This document shows, in pieces, positions 45,255-57,455 of a DNA stretch of 64,000 nucleotides. The DNA is from Evernia prunastri (Eukaryota > Ascomycota > Lecanoromycetes > Lecanorales > Parmeliaceae). The first letter of the stretch is position 1. Each line of letters opens with the position of its first letter. The translations under genes and the position numbers were made by a program. The notes below the pieces were generated by a model that had not been told where the DNA came from, searched no databases, and saw only the letters and a program-made list of their open reading frames with translations. The stretch is from contig NKYR01000034.1 of NCBI GenBank assembly GCA_003184365.1, positions 121,686 through 185,685 of the forward strand, given 5' to 3'.

Positions 45255-46806
45255 TCATAGTTTAGAAAAGACCGTGGGCACAATCCCACTCATATCAACC
45301 AGAGTGCTTTTGTTCCTCACCCAAGCCTCCAGCCCCCTCTTACCGTTCTCGACACCAACGCCACTCTGTTTCCACCCACCAACGCTCATCCCAGCGGGAC
45401 TTTCGCCCCAGGTGTTGACCCAAGTGATGCCAGCCTCCAGCTTAGCAATGACTTTATGCGCCATGTTGAGGTCCTTCGTGAAGACGCCTGCCGCAAGACC
45501 CAGATTTGTAGCATTGGCTCTTTCGACCGCCTCTTCCACAGAACTGTATGTTAAGATGGTCATGACGGGCCCAAAAATCTCCTCCTGTACGATCCTCATC
45601 GAGTCCGTGCAGTCCGTGAACACCGTTGGTCTGACCCAATAGCCGTCTTCCAATCCAGATATGTCCTTTGGTTTTTCCGGGCCTCCACAGAGCAAGACCG
45701 CTCTGTCCTCTTCGAGCCCATGCTTTATGTATTTCATGACTTTTTCGTAGTGTATTTCAGACACTAGCGGGCCAAAATTGGTGTTCATGTCCATGAGATT
45801 GCCAGCTCTGATGTATTTCATCTTTTCTAGAAGTTTCTCCTCAAAGGCCCGCTTCACATCTTTCGGGATGAACACTCTTGTGCCATTCGTGCAGACTTGG
45901 CCCGTGCTGAAGAAATTGGCCATCATAGCTCCATCCACAGCGTGATCTAGGTCCGCATCTGGCAATATGATGACCGGGCTTTTTCCACCAAGCTCCATAG
46001 TAGTGTATTTCATGCCTGCTGCAGCGCTGCTGGCCACCTTCTTGCCTGTTGAGACTTGGTCGGTGAATGACACCTTGGCGATCCCTTCATGCGACGTAAG
46101 GTACGCTCCGACGTCCCCACCGCCTTGGACGACGTTGAAGACTCCCGGTGGTACCCCTGCTTCCGTATAAATCTCAGCCAGGGTTTGACCATGTAGAGGC
46201 GTGAATTCACTGGGCTTGTAGACCATGGTGTTTCCCGCAGCTAGACAAGGTGCTGACTTCCAGAGCGCTCTAGACAATGCCATCCTCAGTTCCGTATCCA
46301 CGTCTTCTCAGAGTGACAGCGTACATTTGTATTGGGTAGTTCCATGCTCCTATGCCCGCGCATACCCCCAGAGCCTCTTTCTTCGTATACACCCAGGCAT
46401 CTTCCCTCAGCTGCGTAGTTTCGCCATTGAGTCCACATCCTCCTACCAGATTGGCGAAGAACTCGAGCACATCGGCTCCCGTCACCACATCGACCGTGCT
46501 TGTTTCTGAGAATGGCTTCCCCGTATCTTGTGTTTCTGTTGTTGCAATCTCATCGTTTCTATCCCGTAGCAACTGGACTGCTTTCAGGAGAATGCGAGAT
46601 CGAGTGATTGGGGAGGTGTTGGACCAGTCATGAAAAGCCCGTTGAGCCGATTGAATGGCTGAGTCAATGTCGGAGTGAGATGCTGCATGTATATCTGCCA
46701 AAGGCTGTGCGGTTGATGGGTTAATGGACCTGAAGATAGCTCCAGAGCCTACTTGGACCTTGCCGTCATAGTAGAGATGGCGCGGTGGGTAAAATGAGTC
46801 TGCCAT
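45255..46806 (-). CDS. betaine-aldehyde dehydrogenase-type aldehyde dehydrogenase, C-terminal SKL
   Basis: Two exons (46806-46325, 46269-45255) give 498 residues. The splice restores GAWNYPIQIALWKSAP, a signature of the betaine-aldehyde dehydrogenase branch. Catalytic elements are present: NTMVYKPSEFTP, the general-base Glu in MELGGKSP, the nucleophile Cys in STGQVCTNGTR, and EEIFGPVM. The reaction is NAD-dependent oxidation of betaine aldehyde to glycine betaine; related aldehydes such as aminoaldehydes are possible substrates. The protein ends VFSKL, a textbook peroxisomal PTS1. The gene is divergent from a choline-oxidising GMC enzyme that also ends in a PTS1, which strengthens the assignment. 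Confidence 0.92.
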
Positions 46807-47406
46807 TGCTTGGTATCAAATGTTGAAATGGCAATGGAAAGGTGATTGATATCAGAGCACGTGTCTAGTACGTCACGCATCCAAATTTCATCAACAGAGT
46901 CCTGTAAGACACGCGCTTTCGCATATCGGATCTGTGGTTTTCAATGAAAATATAGTTTGAGCCATCTCAGGCAAAACATCTCCGCATGTTTTGTCTTCAT
47001 TTGGACTAGTCACATAACATGGAATTTCCCCGCTGGAAAAAGGTCGGTCTAGTGCTCTATAATATTTCATTGCATGTGATTACAGGTGATTTTGCCGATT
47101 TTTCTTACTCTAAGTACATCGATATCGTGTCTATACACTCCTTGATCTCCTATCAAACACACAATCGAGAGGCAATTGGCTCTGGCATTGCGCTGCTCGT
47201 ATCTCTCTAGGTTACTGTACCGTCGTCATTTGCAAGACCTCATAGCCATTTTTCAACAACCTCTCTTTCCACATCTCCTTGTTTCTTTGGAACCCATTAT
47301 ATTTACGCGAAGACAAAATTACGCGAAAACAAGTAAGGTAGTGTTGCTTTTGAAATTTCTTTGAAATTTTCAGCCTTTCTCAAAGCCTCGAATTCCTCTT
47401 CTCATA
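46807..47406. promoter_or_regulatory. bidirectional promoter of the choline-to-betaine gene pair
   Basis: A 600-nt spacer separates the divergent ATGs of the BADH and GMC genes. A TATAAT-like run (GCTCTATAATATTTC, 47050) and AT-rich tracts near 47280-47370 are present. Shared regulation of the two pathway genes is inferred from the arrangement; no specific factor site is claimed. Confidence 0.55.
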
Positions 47407-49200
47407 ATGACAACCACCAAGCTCTCCGCCTCGGAGGCCGATAGCTTCGATTACCTGATCGTAGGAGGGGGTACAGCTGGCTGTGTTATCGCGAGTCGGT
47501 TGGCAGAGTATCTACCGAAGAAAAAGATACTACTAATCGAGGCCGGACCAAGTGATTTCATGAACGACAAGGTCCTGAACCTCAAAGACTGGCTGAACCT
47601 TCTTGGTGGCGAGTTGGACTACGATTATGGTACTACAGAGCAACCGAATGGTGAGTAAATGATTTTGACTTTGCATGTTGAGTTCTGCATCATTTCCGTA
47701 ACCGTTGTTGCACTCGAAAGATCAGCCTTTAGGCCTTGATTATGAAGAATGTGATGCTGTTTCCTGCTAGGTGTCAGAGAAGACAAAACCAAGACAAACG
47801 ACCCACAACTAATCCACAAGCACACAGGCAACTCACACATCCGACATTCACGCGCCAAGGTCCTCGGCGGCTGCTCCTCCCACAACACACTAATATCCTT
47901 CCGCCCCTTCGCCCACGACACCGCTATTTGGGAATCCCTCGGCTGCCACGGCTGGGACTTCTCCACCTTCAACCGACTCCTCGACTCCATCCGCAACACG
48001 GTGCAACCCGTGCATGCGCGCCATCGCAACCAGCTCTGCAAGGACTGGGTCGAGTCCTGCTCGACGGCCCTCTCGATTCCGATCATCCACGACTTCAACC
48101 GGGAGATCGCCACGAACGGGAACCTGGAATCCGGGGTGGGCTTCTTCTCCGTAGCCTACAATCCGGACGATGGCCGCAGAAGCAGCGCGAGCGTCGCCTA
48201 CATCCACCCTATCCTCCGCGGGGACGAGCATCGACCGAACCTCACAATCCTCACCTCCGCCTGGGTCAGCCGCGTGAACGTCGACACCCTCACCTCCACC
48301 GTCACCGGCGTGAACGTAACCTCGGAGTCCGGCACCGCCCTCACCCTAACCGCCCGTACTGAAACCATCCTCTGCGGCGGTGCCGTCGACACCCCGCGCC
48401 TCCTCCTGCACTCCGGCATCGGCCCCGCCCCGCAACTAACCTCCCTCTCCATCCCCGTCGTAGCCTCCATCCCCGGCATCGGCGAAAACCTCCTCGACCA
48501 CCCCGAAAGCATCATCATGTGGGAGCTGAACCGACCCGTGCCCCCCAACCAAACAGCCATGGATTCCGACGCCGGCATCTTCCTCTCCCGTCCGGGCCAC
48601 ACCCCCGGCGTCGCCGACATCATGATGCACTGCTACCAGATCCCCTTCTGCCTCAACACGGCCCGCCTCGGCTACGACACGCCCATCGACGCCTTCTGCA
48701 TGACGCCCAACATCCCCCGGCCCAAAAGCAAAGGCCGCCTCTACCTGACCTCCCCGGACCCCGCCGTGAAGCCCGCCCTCGACTTCCGATACTTCACCGA
48801 CCCATCCGGCCACGACGCCGCCACCATCGTCGCCGGCCTCCGCCACGCCCGCCGCGTCGCGTCCCAACCGCCCTTCTCCGCCTGGCTGAAGCGCGAAGTA
48901 GCCCCCGGCCCCGCGCTGCAGACCGACGCCGAGCTGTCCGAGTACGGCCGCCGCGTCGCGCACACGGTCTACCACCCGGCCGGCACGACGAAGATGGGCG
49001 ACCTGGCCGCGGACGAGATGGCCGTCGTGGACTGCGGGTTAAGGCTGCGGGGGCTCAAGCGGGTGCGGATCGCGGACGCGGGGGTCTTCCCGGAGATGCC
49101 GAGCGTCAATCCGATGCTGACGGTGTTGGCGATTGGGGAGCGGTGCGCGGAGATGGTGGCGGAGGAGGCCGGGTGGAGGGGTCCGAGGGCGAAGTTGTGA
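47407..49200 (+). CDS. choline oxidase/dehydrogenase-like GMC flavoenzyme, C-terminal AKL
   Basis: Two exons (47407-47650, 47828-49200) give 538 residues; the 177-nt intron is longer than others here, so a second small intron or exon inside it is possible. FAD-binding motif DYLIVGGGTAGCVIASRL, GMC signature 1 around SRAKVLGGCSSHN, signature 2 LCGGAVDTPRLLLHSGIG, and the C-terminal active-site His in HTVYHPAGTTKMG with VNPMLTVLAIGE. The enzyme is expected to oxidise choline to betaine aldehyde; oxidase versus dehydrogenase cannot be decided here, although a peroxisomal AKL C-terminus favours an oxygen-using, peroxide-releasing oxidase. Exon 2 is markedly GC-rich (many C- or G-ending codons) compared with most genes in the window. 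Confidence 0.9.
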
Positions 49201-49424
49201 AGGGAGGGGTAGGGGGAGGCGGGGAGGCGGGGAAGCAAGAGATGAGAGGAGAAAAAAGAAAAAGCCAAAGACGCACAAGAACCTCGAATGGGAAAACGGA
49301 GTCGATGAAATGAAATGAAATGAACCTCTCCCCCCCTCCCCTTTTATCCTCTTAGCTTCGAATTTGCAGAAGGAATTGCACATCAACATTCAGCACAAGC
49401 TTACCGGGCTGATCATCTCTTCAC

Positions 49425-49450
49425 NNNNCCCCCCCCCCCCCCCCCCCCCC
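49425..49450. other. assembly gap plus poly-C run
   Basis: Four unknown bases adjoin roughly 22 consecutive C. Such a junction usually marks a collapsed or poorly read homopolymer, so the local length is unreliable. Confidence 0.9.
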
Positions 49451-50603
49451 CGGTCCTACGAGCGTACCGCGCGCCCAAGAAATTCCCGGGGGAAGGGACG
49501 CCCCCGCGCATCCTACAATACTCCAGAAGTAGTCAGTCCCCTCGAGCCTCAAGCGAAAAATCAAATCGATGAAAAGCAAGAGAGGAAGAAAACAAAACAA
49601 AACAAAGGGAGATGCAAGAAAAGAAAAGAAGATAAAAGCAAATCATTTTTTTTATTTTCTCGAGCGCCGTCCATACTCCAGGGTGACTGACTGATTGACT
49701 GACTGGTTGACTGACTGATTGCTCGATTGACTTGATTTGATTCAACTCGACCAATCCAAAGCAAACCGAACGTCCGTACGCCTCCGCACATGACCTGTCA
49801 CGCAAGTAAGAATAAAGCGCAGGCAGCAACAGCGATCAAGCAAATCAAATTGTTCACTCTAATTCAATTCAATCAATCCCAATCCCAATCCCAATCCCAA
49901 TCCCCAATCCCAATCCCAATCCCCAATCCAGTTCAATCCCAGTCCAATCAAGTCCAAACCACTTCAATACAAGTCCAAGTCCAATTCAATCCTATCCAAG
50001 CTCCCCTCCACCGGTCTCAGCTACCTACCTACCTACCTAGCTGCTGCGTACCTTATGCTCGGTACCTATGTAAACCCCCCATTTCCCCACCCCAATTCCC
50101 CACCCCACCCCGCACCCCGCACCCCCCTCCTCAACATCCCGCAACATCCCAGCCGCCAAGGCCCCCAACAGCCGTGCACCCGCCCAAAAAAAAGCAAAGC
50201 ATCAATGCAACGACACCCACACTTAAGGTTCTGCTACTCGTCGAAGCGCGAGCGGAAAAAAGGGAAGGGAAAAATCAGATGCCCCCTCCGGTTTTGTGTA
50301 TATGCCTCCGTACGGTACCGTCCCGTCTAAACCCCATTTGATTATATAAGAAAAGAAAAGAAAAAGAAAAAGAAAAGAAAGGAAGGGCCCTGTGTATAGT
50401 TTTGCTGATGGAACTGGGAAGGACAGGGGGGGGGGAAGAAAGGGAGGAAGGGAGGGAGGAAGGGAAGGAGGAAGGAAGGAAAGGGGAAAAGGAAGGGGAA
50501 AAGGAAGGCAAGGGAAAGGCAGAAAAGAAAGGCGGAAAGATAGCAGTAAAGAAGGAAAAAAGGAAACAAGAAGGACAGAAAAGGGAAGCAATGAAAAGGG
50601 AAG

Positions 50604-50607
<4 letters not shown>

Positions 50608-50643
<36 letters not shown>

Positions 50644-50658
50644 ATAGATAGATAGATA
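50608..50658 (+). repeat. GATA microsatellite
   Basis: About eleven tandem GATA/TAGA units with one AATAGA interruption lie in the 3' flank of the VIB-1-like gene. Confidence 0.9.
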
Positions 50659-51048
50659 AGATAGTAATACAATATCCCATCCCCTCCCCTCCCCTCCTCT
50701 CCTCTCCTCCTCTCTTCTCCTCTCAAACACTCCAAACCCAGCTCCCAGACATCAAAAGGGTATACGTATAGCTAAGAATCCCTCCCTCCTAACCGAGGGG
50801 ATACAAAACAACCGCACAGACAGTGCAAGTATAAATAAAAAAGGCCAAACGGCGACAAGAACAACAAATGATATGTATCCAGGCCAACGTAATGATACAA
50901 GTTTTTCCCATCCATCCATCCATTCATCCCCGCTCGCTCGCTCAAAAACGCCCAGAAAATAAAATGAAACGAATTGAAAATGCCGCAAACCGTCTTCCCT
51001 CCTCCTTCTTTTCTTCCTACTTTTCCCCTTTCTTTCCTCCCAGTCCAT

Positions 51049-52881
51049 TCACTTCGTCACCGCATCCGGCACCATGCCCGCCAAGCCCACCATATCCCCC
51101 CCGCCATGCGGCAAATACGGCGCGCCGTACAGCGCCCCGACGGACGACGCCGCCGTCGTGAAAGCGGGCTGCCACGGCCTCGTCACGACGGCTGGGAAAT
51201 ACCCCGTGAGGAAATCGGCCGAAGCGCTGGCGCTGACGACGCTGCTGCTTTCGGATGCGATGGTCGTGGTGGGAGGGGGCGAACTGTTTGTGGTGGAGGT
51301 GGAAGAGGAGTGCAGCCGGGTGGAGGAGGAGGAGGGGAGGGAGGGCGGCAAGGAGGAGAATTTGAACGGGGGCTGCGGGTTCGGCTGCGGGGCGTGGGAG
51401 ATGCGGGGGGACTTGGAGACGGCGTGGCGGGCGCGCTTGGGCTCCGGCTCATCCGGGTTCTGGTGGTGCTGGTTGTGCTGGTGGTTATGCTGATGATGGT
51501 GGTGTGGAGGCCCCGCGCGGGACGTCTTGAGCGGGGGCGAGGCGGAGGAAGGGGATTTGGAGCTAGGGAGAGTGGGCGTTTTGAACGTCGGGGTGGGAAA
51601 CGCGGGGGCGCTGTTTGAGCCGCCGCCGCTGGGCCGCGCCCAACCGCCGTATGCGTGGAAATCCTGCGCCGTGGGGATGTTGGCGAAGTCGAACGGGGGC
51701 CCGAAGGCGGCGTCCGGGCTGCGTTCGCGTTTGAGCGGGGTGATGAGGGACGGGGTGGGTTTCGGGGGGTCGGAGCCGGTGCGTCGAGCGCCGAGGACGG
51801 TCGTGGTGGTGGTGGTGGTGGTGGGGAGGTTCGTGCTTTTCCGGCCGGTGGCTCGCTCGCCGACGGGCTGGTCGTTGCGGGAGGAGAAGTTGCGAGGACT
51901 GCGGCCGCGGACGACGATGGCTGCGGAGCGTGCTTCGGCGACGGAGACTCGCTCCCCGGACGAGAGGATTGCCATGACTTTCAGGTGGGCGACGAAGTGT
52001 TGCTGGAGTTCCTTCCGCCGCCCGTTGTTCGCGGTGGCTATCCGGAATTGAAGCCGCTTCCACGCGTAGGGAAATGTGACGAACTCCACGTCCGGGTCTT
52101 GATATGACATGAGGTCGAGCGGTATGACCGCGGGCTCCTTCTCTGCCTTGTCCTCGGGGGGGATGGGCGGGCTGTTGACCGGGGTTTTCCACGGGACGGA
52201 GATGAGCTTGACGGGACCGCCCTCGACTGATTCCGTGGCCGAAATGGTGAGTTCGTGCCCTACGATCGGCAGGCGGTCGCCGCGGTCCGTCGCGATGTAG
52301 CGCAGGTTGCGGGAGAGGGTGATGTTCCCCGTGACTTGAAAGAGGTTCCGGCGGTAGCAGGTGAGTTCTGGGGCGTTCATGGGAGGGAAGAGGCCCGGGG
52401 CGTTTGAGGGATCGGCCATGAAGAACATGCCGTGTAAGCGTGCGTTGAGGGAGATGGAGGTTCTTTGGAGTGAGTAATCGAGGAGTGCGTATTGGGACGT
52501 GGTGGGTTGGAAGTGGAGCAGCTCATTGTCGCGATCAACGGACGTGCTCTCCGGCGCTAATTGATCGTGTGTCTCGTGTTGCGCGGTAGGGTCATAGTGG
52601 AAATCGTGGTAGGTCGTAGTGAAAGAGCGATCAGCTTCGATGGAGCTGGACAGGTGAGGCATTTGGGACATGGAGTGGATGCTAGACATGATGAAAGTTG
52701 ATTAACATGATGGGTTGTGCAAGGTTGGGGATTTGAGGTGGTACCTTCGGTAATCATCGGTGGTATAAGTGGGCGCATGAAAGCTCTGCTCTGCAAGCTC
52801 CATTGCGGGTAGGTAATCGTCCGTCGTGGTATTAGTGGTGGGCGGGAGGTAAGGCATTGCCATGTGATCGTAGCCGTTCAT
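51049..52881 (-). CDS. vib-1: NDT80/PhoG-type transcription factor, VIB-1/XprG homologue
   Basis: Two exons (52881-52745, 52681-51049) give 589 residues. Exon 1 has the characteristic DDYLPAMELAEQSFHAP and TYTTDDYR segment of VIB-1 proteins. The NDT80/PhoG p53-like DNA-binding domain spans roughly residues 110-320: ALLDYSLQRTSISLNARLHG, MFFMADPSNAPGLFPPMN, CYRRNLFQVTGNITL, FPYAWKRLQFRIATANNGRR and VVRGRSPRNFSSRNDQP. The C-terminal half is disordered, rich in Ser, Pro, Thr, with a poly-Thr run and a His-rich stretch. In Neurospora VIB-1 is required for heterokaryon incompatibility and protease and cellulase expression; in Aspergillus XprG activates extracellular proteases. Exceptionally long gene-free upstream DNA suggests complex regulation. 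Confidence 0.92.
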
Positions 52882-55800
52882 AATTGCTCAGATGTAAAAG
52901 TCGTAGAGACAGAAGGACGCAACGCGACAGCAGCAACAGGGAATTATATGAATGAGTGTTCAAGATGAAGAAGCAAAAGTACGAAGAGGAAAAATGGAGG
53001 AGATGGAAGGGTATCGAGGCCTTTTCAGCTCAGCGGGGTGACCGACATGGCAGACGAGTATTGTGGAACATGCTTGACTTGGCCGATGTTTGAAGAGAAG
53101 ATGAAACAGAGAGAAAGCAGTGAGTGTGGGATATGCAGTGAAGGAGAGGGAAGGTGGAAGAGAAGAGGTGAGAAGTGAGAAGTGAGGGAGAGAGTACATG
53201 ATGTGAGTGCGTGTGTGTGTGGTGGATATGTATGGTGGATCAGTGTGTGGGTATGGGGTGGTAGGATTTGGGTGTGTGTTAATAGTCGGAAAGTACATGG
53301 TTTCTCATGCTCACTCCACGTGAGATCTTCCAAAATAAAAGATACTAAGATACTAAGATACTAAGATCTACAAATCAAGCACGAATACATCTGTTGAAAG
53401 CACATGGCGCAGGGATTGCCACGTTGTCTCCGCGTGCTGATTGCATTTGGTACCGAGTCTGCCGCCGATCCCTCAGGGCCACTATGTTTGAGAATTGGAT
53501 GAAGCAGTTTAAAAGGAAAAAAGAAAAGGGAAAAAATTCAAGAGACCCTATCATTTATCAGCGTTGGAGAAGGATTCTTTTCCCAGGGTCTTTTTTGGTA
53601 CCTGAACTCTTGGATATTCCTACGACTAAGATAGGTACCTGGAGTTGAAAGGAGGGGAGGGGGGTGGGTGCATGATGAGGCTTGGACGGCTTGGCTCATC
53701 CTTGGTTATGAGGGTGATTAGTTGCAGCTGATAGCATAATTAGCAATGTTAGCATGATAGGGTGTTGCTTACAGCATTGCATCTGATGGATATGATAGGT
53801 GGAAGCCAGGCAAGGCGTTGCTGACGGAGACTAAGTGAGAGACTAAGGAGTACATGTGGCATTCGGGGCTTGCATGGATTATACTTGAGTCAACGGATAA
53901 GATGACGATGATCTCCTCCCGCAACGGGTAACGAGGGCGAACTGGGTAAAGTAAAGCTCATAAAGTAGGTAAGGTAGATATTAATAATTTAATAATAATG
54001 TGGAATCGTTTTTAAAAACAAAAAAAAAAAACAACGTCAGCAGAAAGCTTGGTTCCATACTTTCACGAGTCACGACTAAGTACTTTACTTTATTTACTTC
54101 TTTTACTTCCACTGCCGAAACAACCGAGCAAAAGAATGTGAGAATAAGAGAGAGAGGTGAAAAGAAAAGATAAAAAAAAAGATCGACAAGCGCCGGACTT
54201 GAAGAATCCAAACCCCCCCAAAAGCCGCCCCAAGGCCATAAAAAGAGAAAAGTACCCTGGGGCCAAGGACCCAAGGACCGAAGGAAAATAGTATAGTACA
54301 GTAAGGAAAAGTAAGAAAAGGGTAAATCATCATTCTATCAAGACAAGTGTGAAACAAATCGTCGGCGTGTTTCAACTTTTCAACTTTTCTCTCCGCTCTG
54401 CTCTACAACATAGTTGCTTACCAACTTGACTCTATTCTTCCCCCGCGGGCCTTTTCTGCCCTCTCATCGAATGGACGGACAAGATCTACACAAACGCAGG
54501 AGCCACCTTCTGAACCATGAACAAACTGATCGACATGTTTCACATTATTCTCGCGTGAGAAAGACCCCAAAACAAATGATCATCAATGTGCTGGCATCAA
54601 CAACGACCACTACTAACCGACTACCATATCATCCCCCCCGACAAACTCCCCACTCTCGACTCCTTGCCCCAACTCCGCGGTATCGAATCATTTTCGTAGC
54701 CCTGTGCGACAACTTTGTTAGTTAGCCCGCTGCCGACTTTTTTTTCTTTTCTCTCCCCAAGCATTTCAAAACCCTCCTGAAACACTTCCCACACGACCTC
54801 CAGGGGCTCTTGGTAAGCACGGCTACCTACTTGACTCTACCAAGTAAAATCGCTACATCCCACAGGAAACAAAACGGATGCAGGTACACGGCGTCTTTTT
54901 TCTCTCTCTTGGCTCTCCCCCTCCTACAGCGTGCCAAAAATGAATTGCGGAGAATTTGGCAATACTAATTCTAGGCCAGACGCAGGTACAGGGCGTTCTT
55001 GATCAACCGGCAGGAAGGAATGGATATTGTGCTGATTCACACCGCCCACCAGGCCAATGAGCTGATGGTGTTTTTTTTCCGTTCGCATCTTTTTCCCCAC
55101 TCTTCACGTATATCTAATTTTGTCCGACGCATGCATACGCGTGGTCTATTTCTGACTGCTCTCTCGGCTCTCTCGCACTTGGACAATTTTTAATCTTTTG
55201 GAATCGCAGCCGCGTTCGTTCATGTGTCCAGTTTGTCGCCGGCGCAGGGTGGGATGATGGGTTCGGCCTCTAATGTTCCGATAGGTTCCCCCTTGAGCTC
55301 GACACCATGTTGGCGCATGGAAAAGGGCTTGAAATTCTTTTTACTTCATGCATAACCGAATTACTCCTGTCGCATGAGGCTCAAAATACATCATCATCTT
55401 TTCTTATTGTCAGCTCTCTAAACATCATACGTCAGTGTTTTCTGTAAGCTGATGCACTTTCTTTTTTTTCTTTTTCCATCCCCACCATGATCCAAGAGGC
55501 TGAAAGGCGCTCCTGCATACCATTCTGCCCCGGTACTGTCAAACGCCGAGGTCGTGGAGGCGCGCACGGTGGCTGTTTCTATGCCGGCAGCCGGCAGTCG
55601 CTCGCAGCCTTGACCGTTCGAACTTCGCACAACTGATGCAACTCGCTGCACGGTGCCTATTTCACTCTCATGCCGGTAGTCCTGTCAAACCTCAATGCCA
55701 TCAAACATGCAGCACGAGGAAGCCACGTGAAAAGAGCAACTACTGTATCATCGCAATGCGTGCGACCCACGCTGCTGCTAGACGTGCAGAAGCTGCCAAA

Positions 55801-57421
55801 GGAACGCATTGACCGTCGAAAAGTATTTTTGGTCCCAGTGACGTGCGAACACTTTTGTTCCCGCGGCCTGCAGCTGCACCGTGGCTTACTCACCTGCCTA
55901 CCTACCTTATGTACCTCATCTACTCTGTACCTAGCCAAGAACCCCGCATGCAACCCCACACCCACTCAATTCTGTCCCTCCCCCCAGAAACCCACCCATC
56001 CGTGCTATTCTTGTCTGTATCATAAACCCACCGTATATGCAGGAATCCGGCAAAACGGGTCTTAACATCGTGGCTTCAAACCCGGAAAGAAAACATGAAT
56101 GATGAAAATCCAGGAGCAAAAGAAAAAAAGCCGGCATTGGTGAACCAAGGGTCTCATATTTCGTTTTCCTACAATTCTAGCCCAACTACTGTGATTGAAG
56201 ATTCGACGACGACGACGACGACGACTGATTGACTTCAAGACAACGGCGACTGATTTTTCATTGCACGACTCGGCGCCGCTCTGCCTGCTTCCAGAGGCAA
56301 CGGGTCACGTCTACGCATAGCAGTAGCTCGAGTAGGTAGGGTCAGGACGTCGACCTAGGTGTGTCGCCGACGTTGGTGAGTACATATCAGCGATTGCTTC
56401 CGAATTGACGTCGCGGTCAAGGTCAATCAATCATTCAATCCCGGAAAAAAGAAGAAGAAGAAGAAGAAGAAGAAGAAGAAGAAGAAGAAGAAAGAAAGAA
56501 AAGAAAAACGACCTAAAAAGTCCCAAGAAATCAACATGAAAATGTCAANNNNNNNNTTGCTTCCGAATTGACGTCGCGGTCAAGGTCAATCAATCATTCA
56601 ATCCCGGAAAAAAGAAGAAGAAGAAGAAGAAGAAGAAGAAGAAGAAGAAGAAAGAAAGAAAAGAAAAACGACCTAAAAAGTCCCAAGAAATCAACATGAA
56701 AATGTCAACCTACCCCCCTCCTTCCCCAAGCCCTCCACGACCTCGCTGCCCATCTATCCCACCCATGATTGAAACCCGCCACGTACGCTGCACTCACAAT
56801 CACAAAGCGCACCAACAACCGGCCCAAACCCGCACCCAGAAGCCCAAACCGCAGCAAATAGCAGCAACCAGCCCAAAACCAAACCCGCAAACAAAACGCA
56901 CAACCCACGCCCTCACAAGACCACACACGCACACGCATTCACAACCCACAAACCCTTCCCCCCACCCTCTCTCTCTCTCTCTCTCTCTCTCCCACTCTCC
57001 TCTCTCTCTCTCTCTCTCTTCCTCTCTCCCTCTCCCCTCTCTCTCTCTCCCTCAAAAAAGTCACCAAATCTCCAACGCGCAAGAAACCCAAGGCCTCCAA
57101 AAGCCCGTCTCTTGATTCGATCCCGACGACGCAAACCCTCAACAATTAGGTACGTAAGGCGCACGAACCCCTCAACAAGTACTTTGGCCAGCCCGCACGA
57201 CCCCTCACAAGTGGCAGTCAGGAGAGAGAGAGATAGAGAGAGAGAGAGGGGGGGGGGGGGGGGGGGGAGGGGGGGGAGAGAGGAAGAGGAAGGGAGGGAG
57301 AGAGAGAGAGAGAGGAGTTCAAAATGGAGATTTGTCGACTCCATCAGTCAATCTGTCTATCTACCTATCTACTAGCTCTGGGGGATAAGTGGAGTAGGTA
57401 GGTAGGATTGAACTTTCAACC

Positions 57422-57455
<34 letters not shown>

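Larger units (their letters stand above)
49201..51048. other. simple-repeat region with an assembly gap
   Basis: About 1.85 kb without a supported gene. It contains four N (49425-49428) followed by a run of about 22 C, an AATCCC-type repeat (about 49875-49930), a GGAA/GGGA purine tract (50425-50600) and a GATA microsatellite (50608-50658). The long ORFs over 50223-50735 are six-frame readings of these repeats and are not genes. Confidence 0.7.

Noticed and set aside
49425..49450. Poly-C next to N as a telomere or centromere signal.
   Set aside because: No TTAGGG-type repeats, and genes continue on both sides; a sequencing gap explains it.
50608..50658. Regular repeats considered as a CRISPR array.
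   Set aside because: It is a 4-nt microsatellite without spacers in a eukaryotic sequence.
50223..50735. Long minus-strand ORFs rich in Leu, Phe, Ser and Pro that look like membrane proteins.
   Set aside because: They are translations of purine/pyrimidine and GATA repeats; several frames are open simultaneously.
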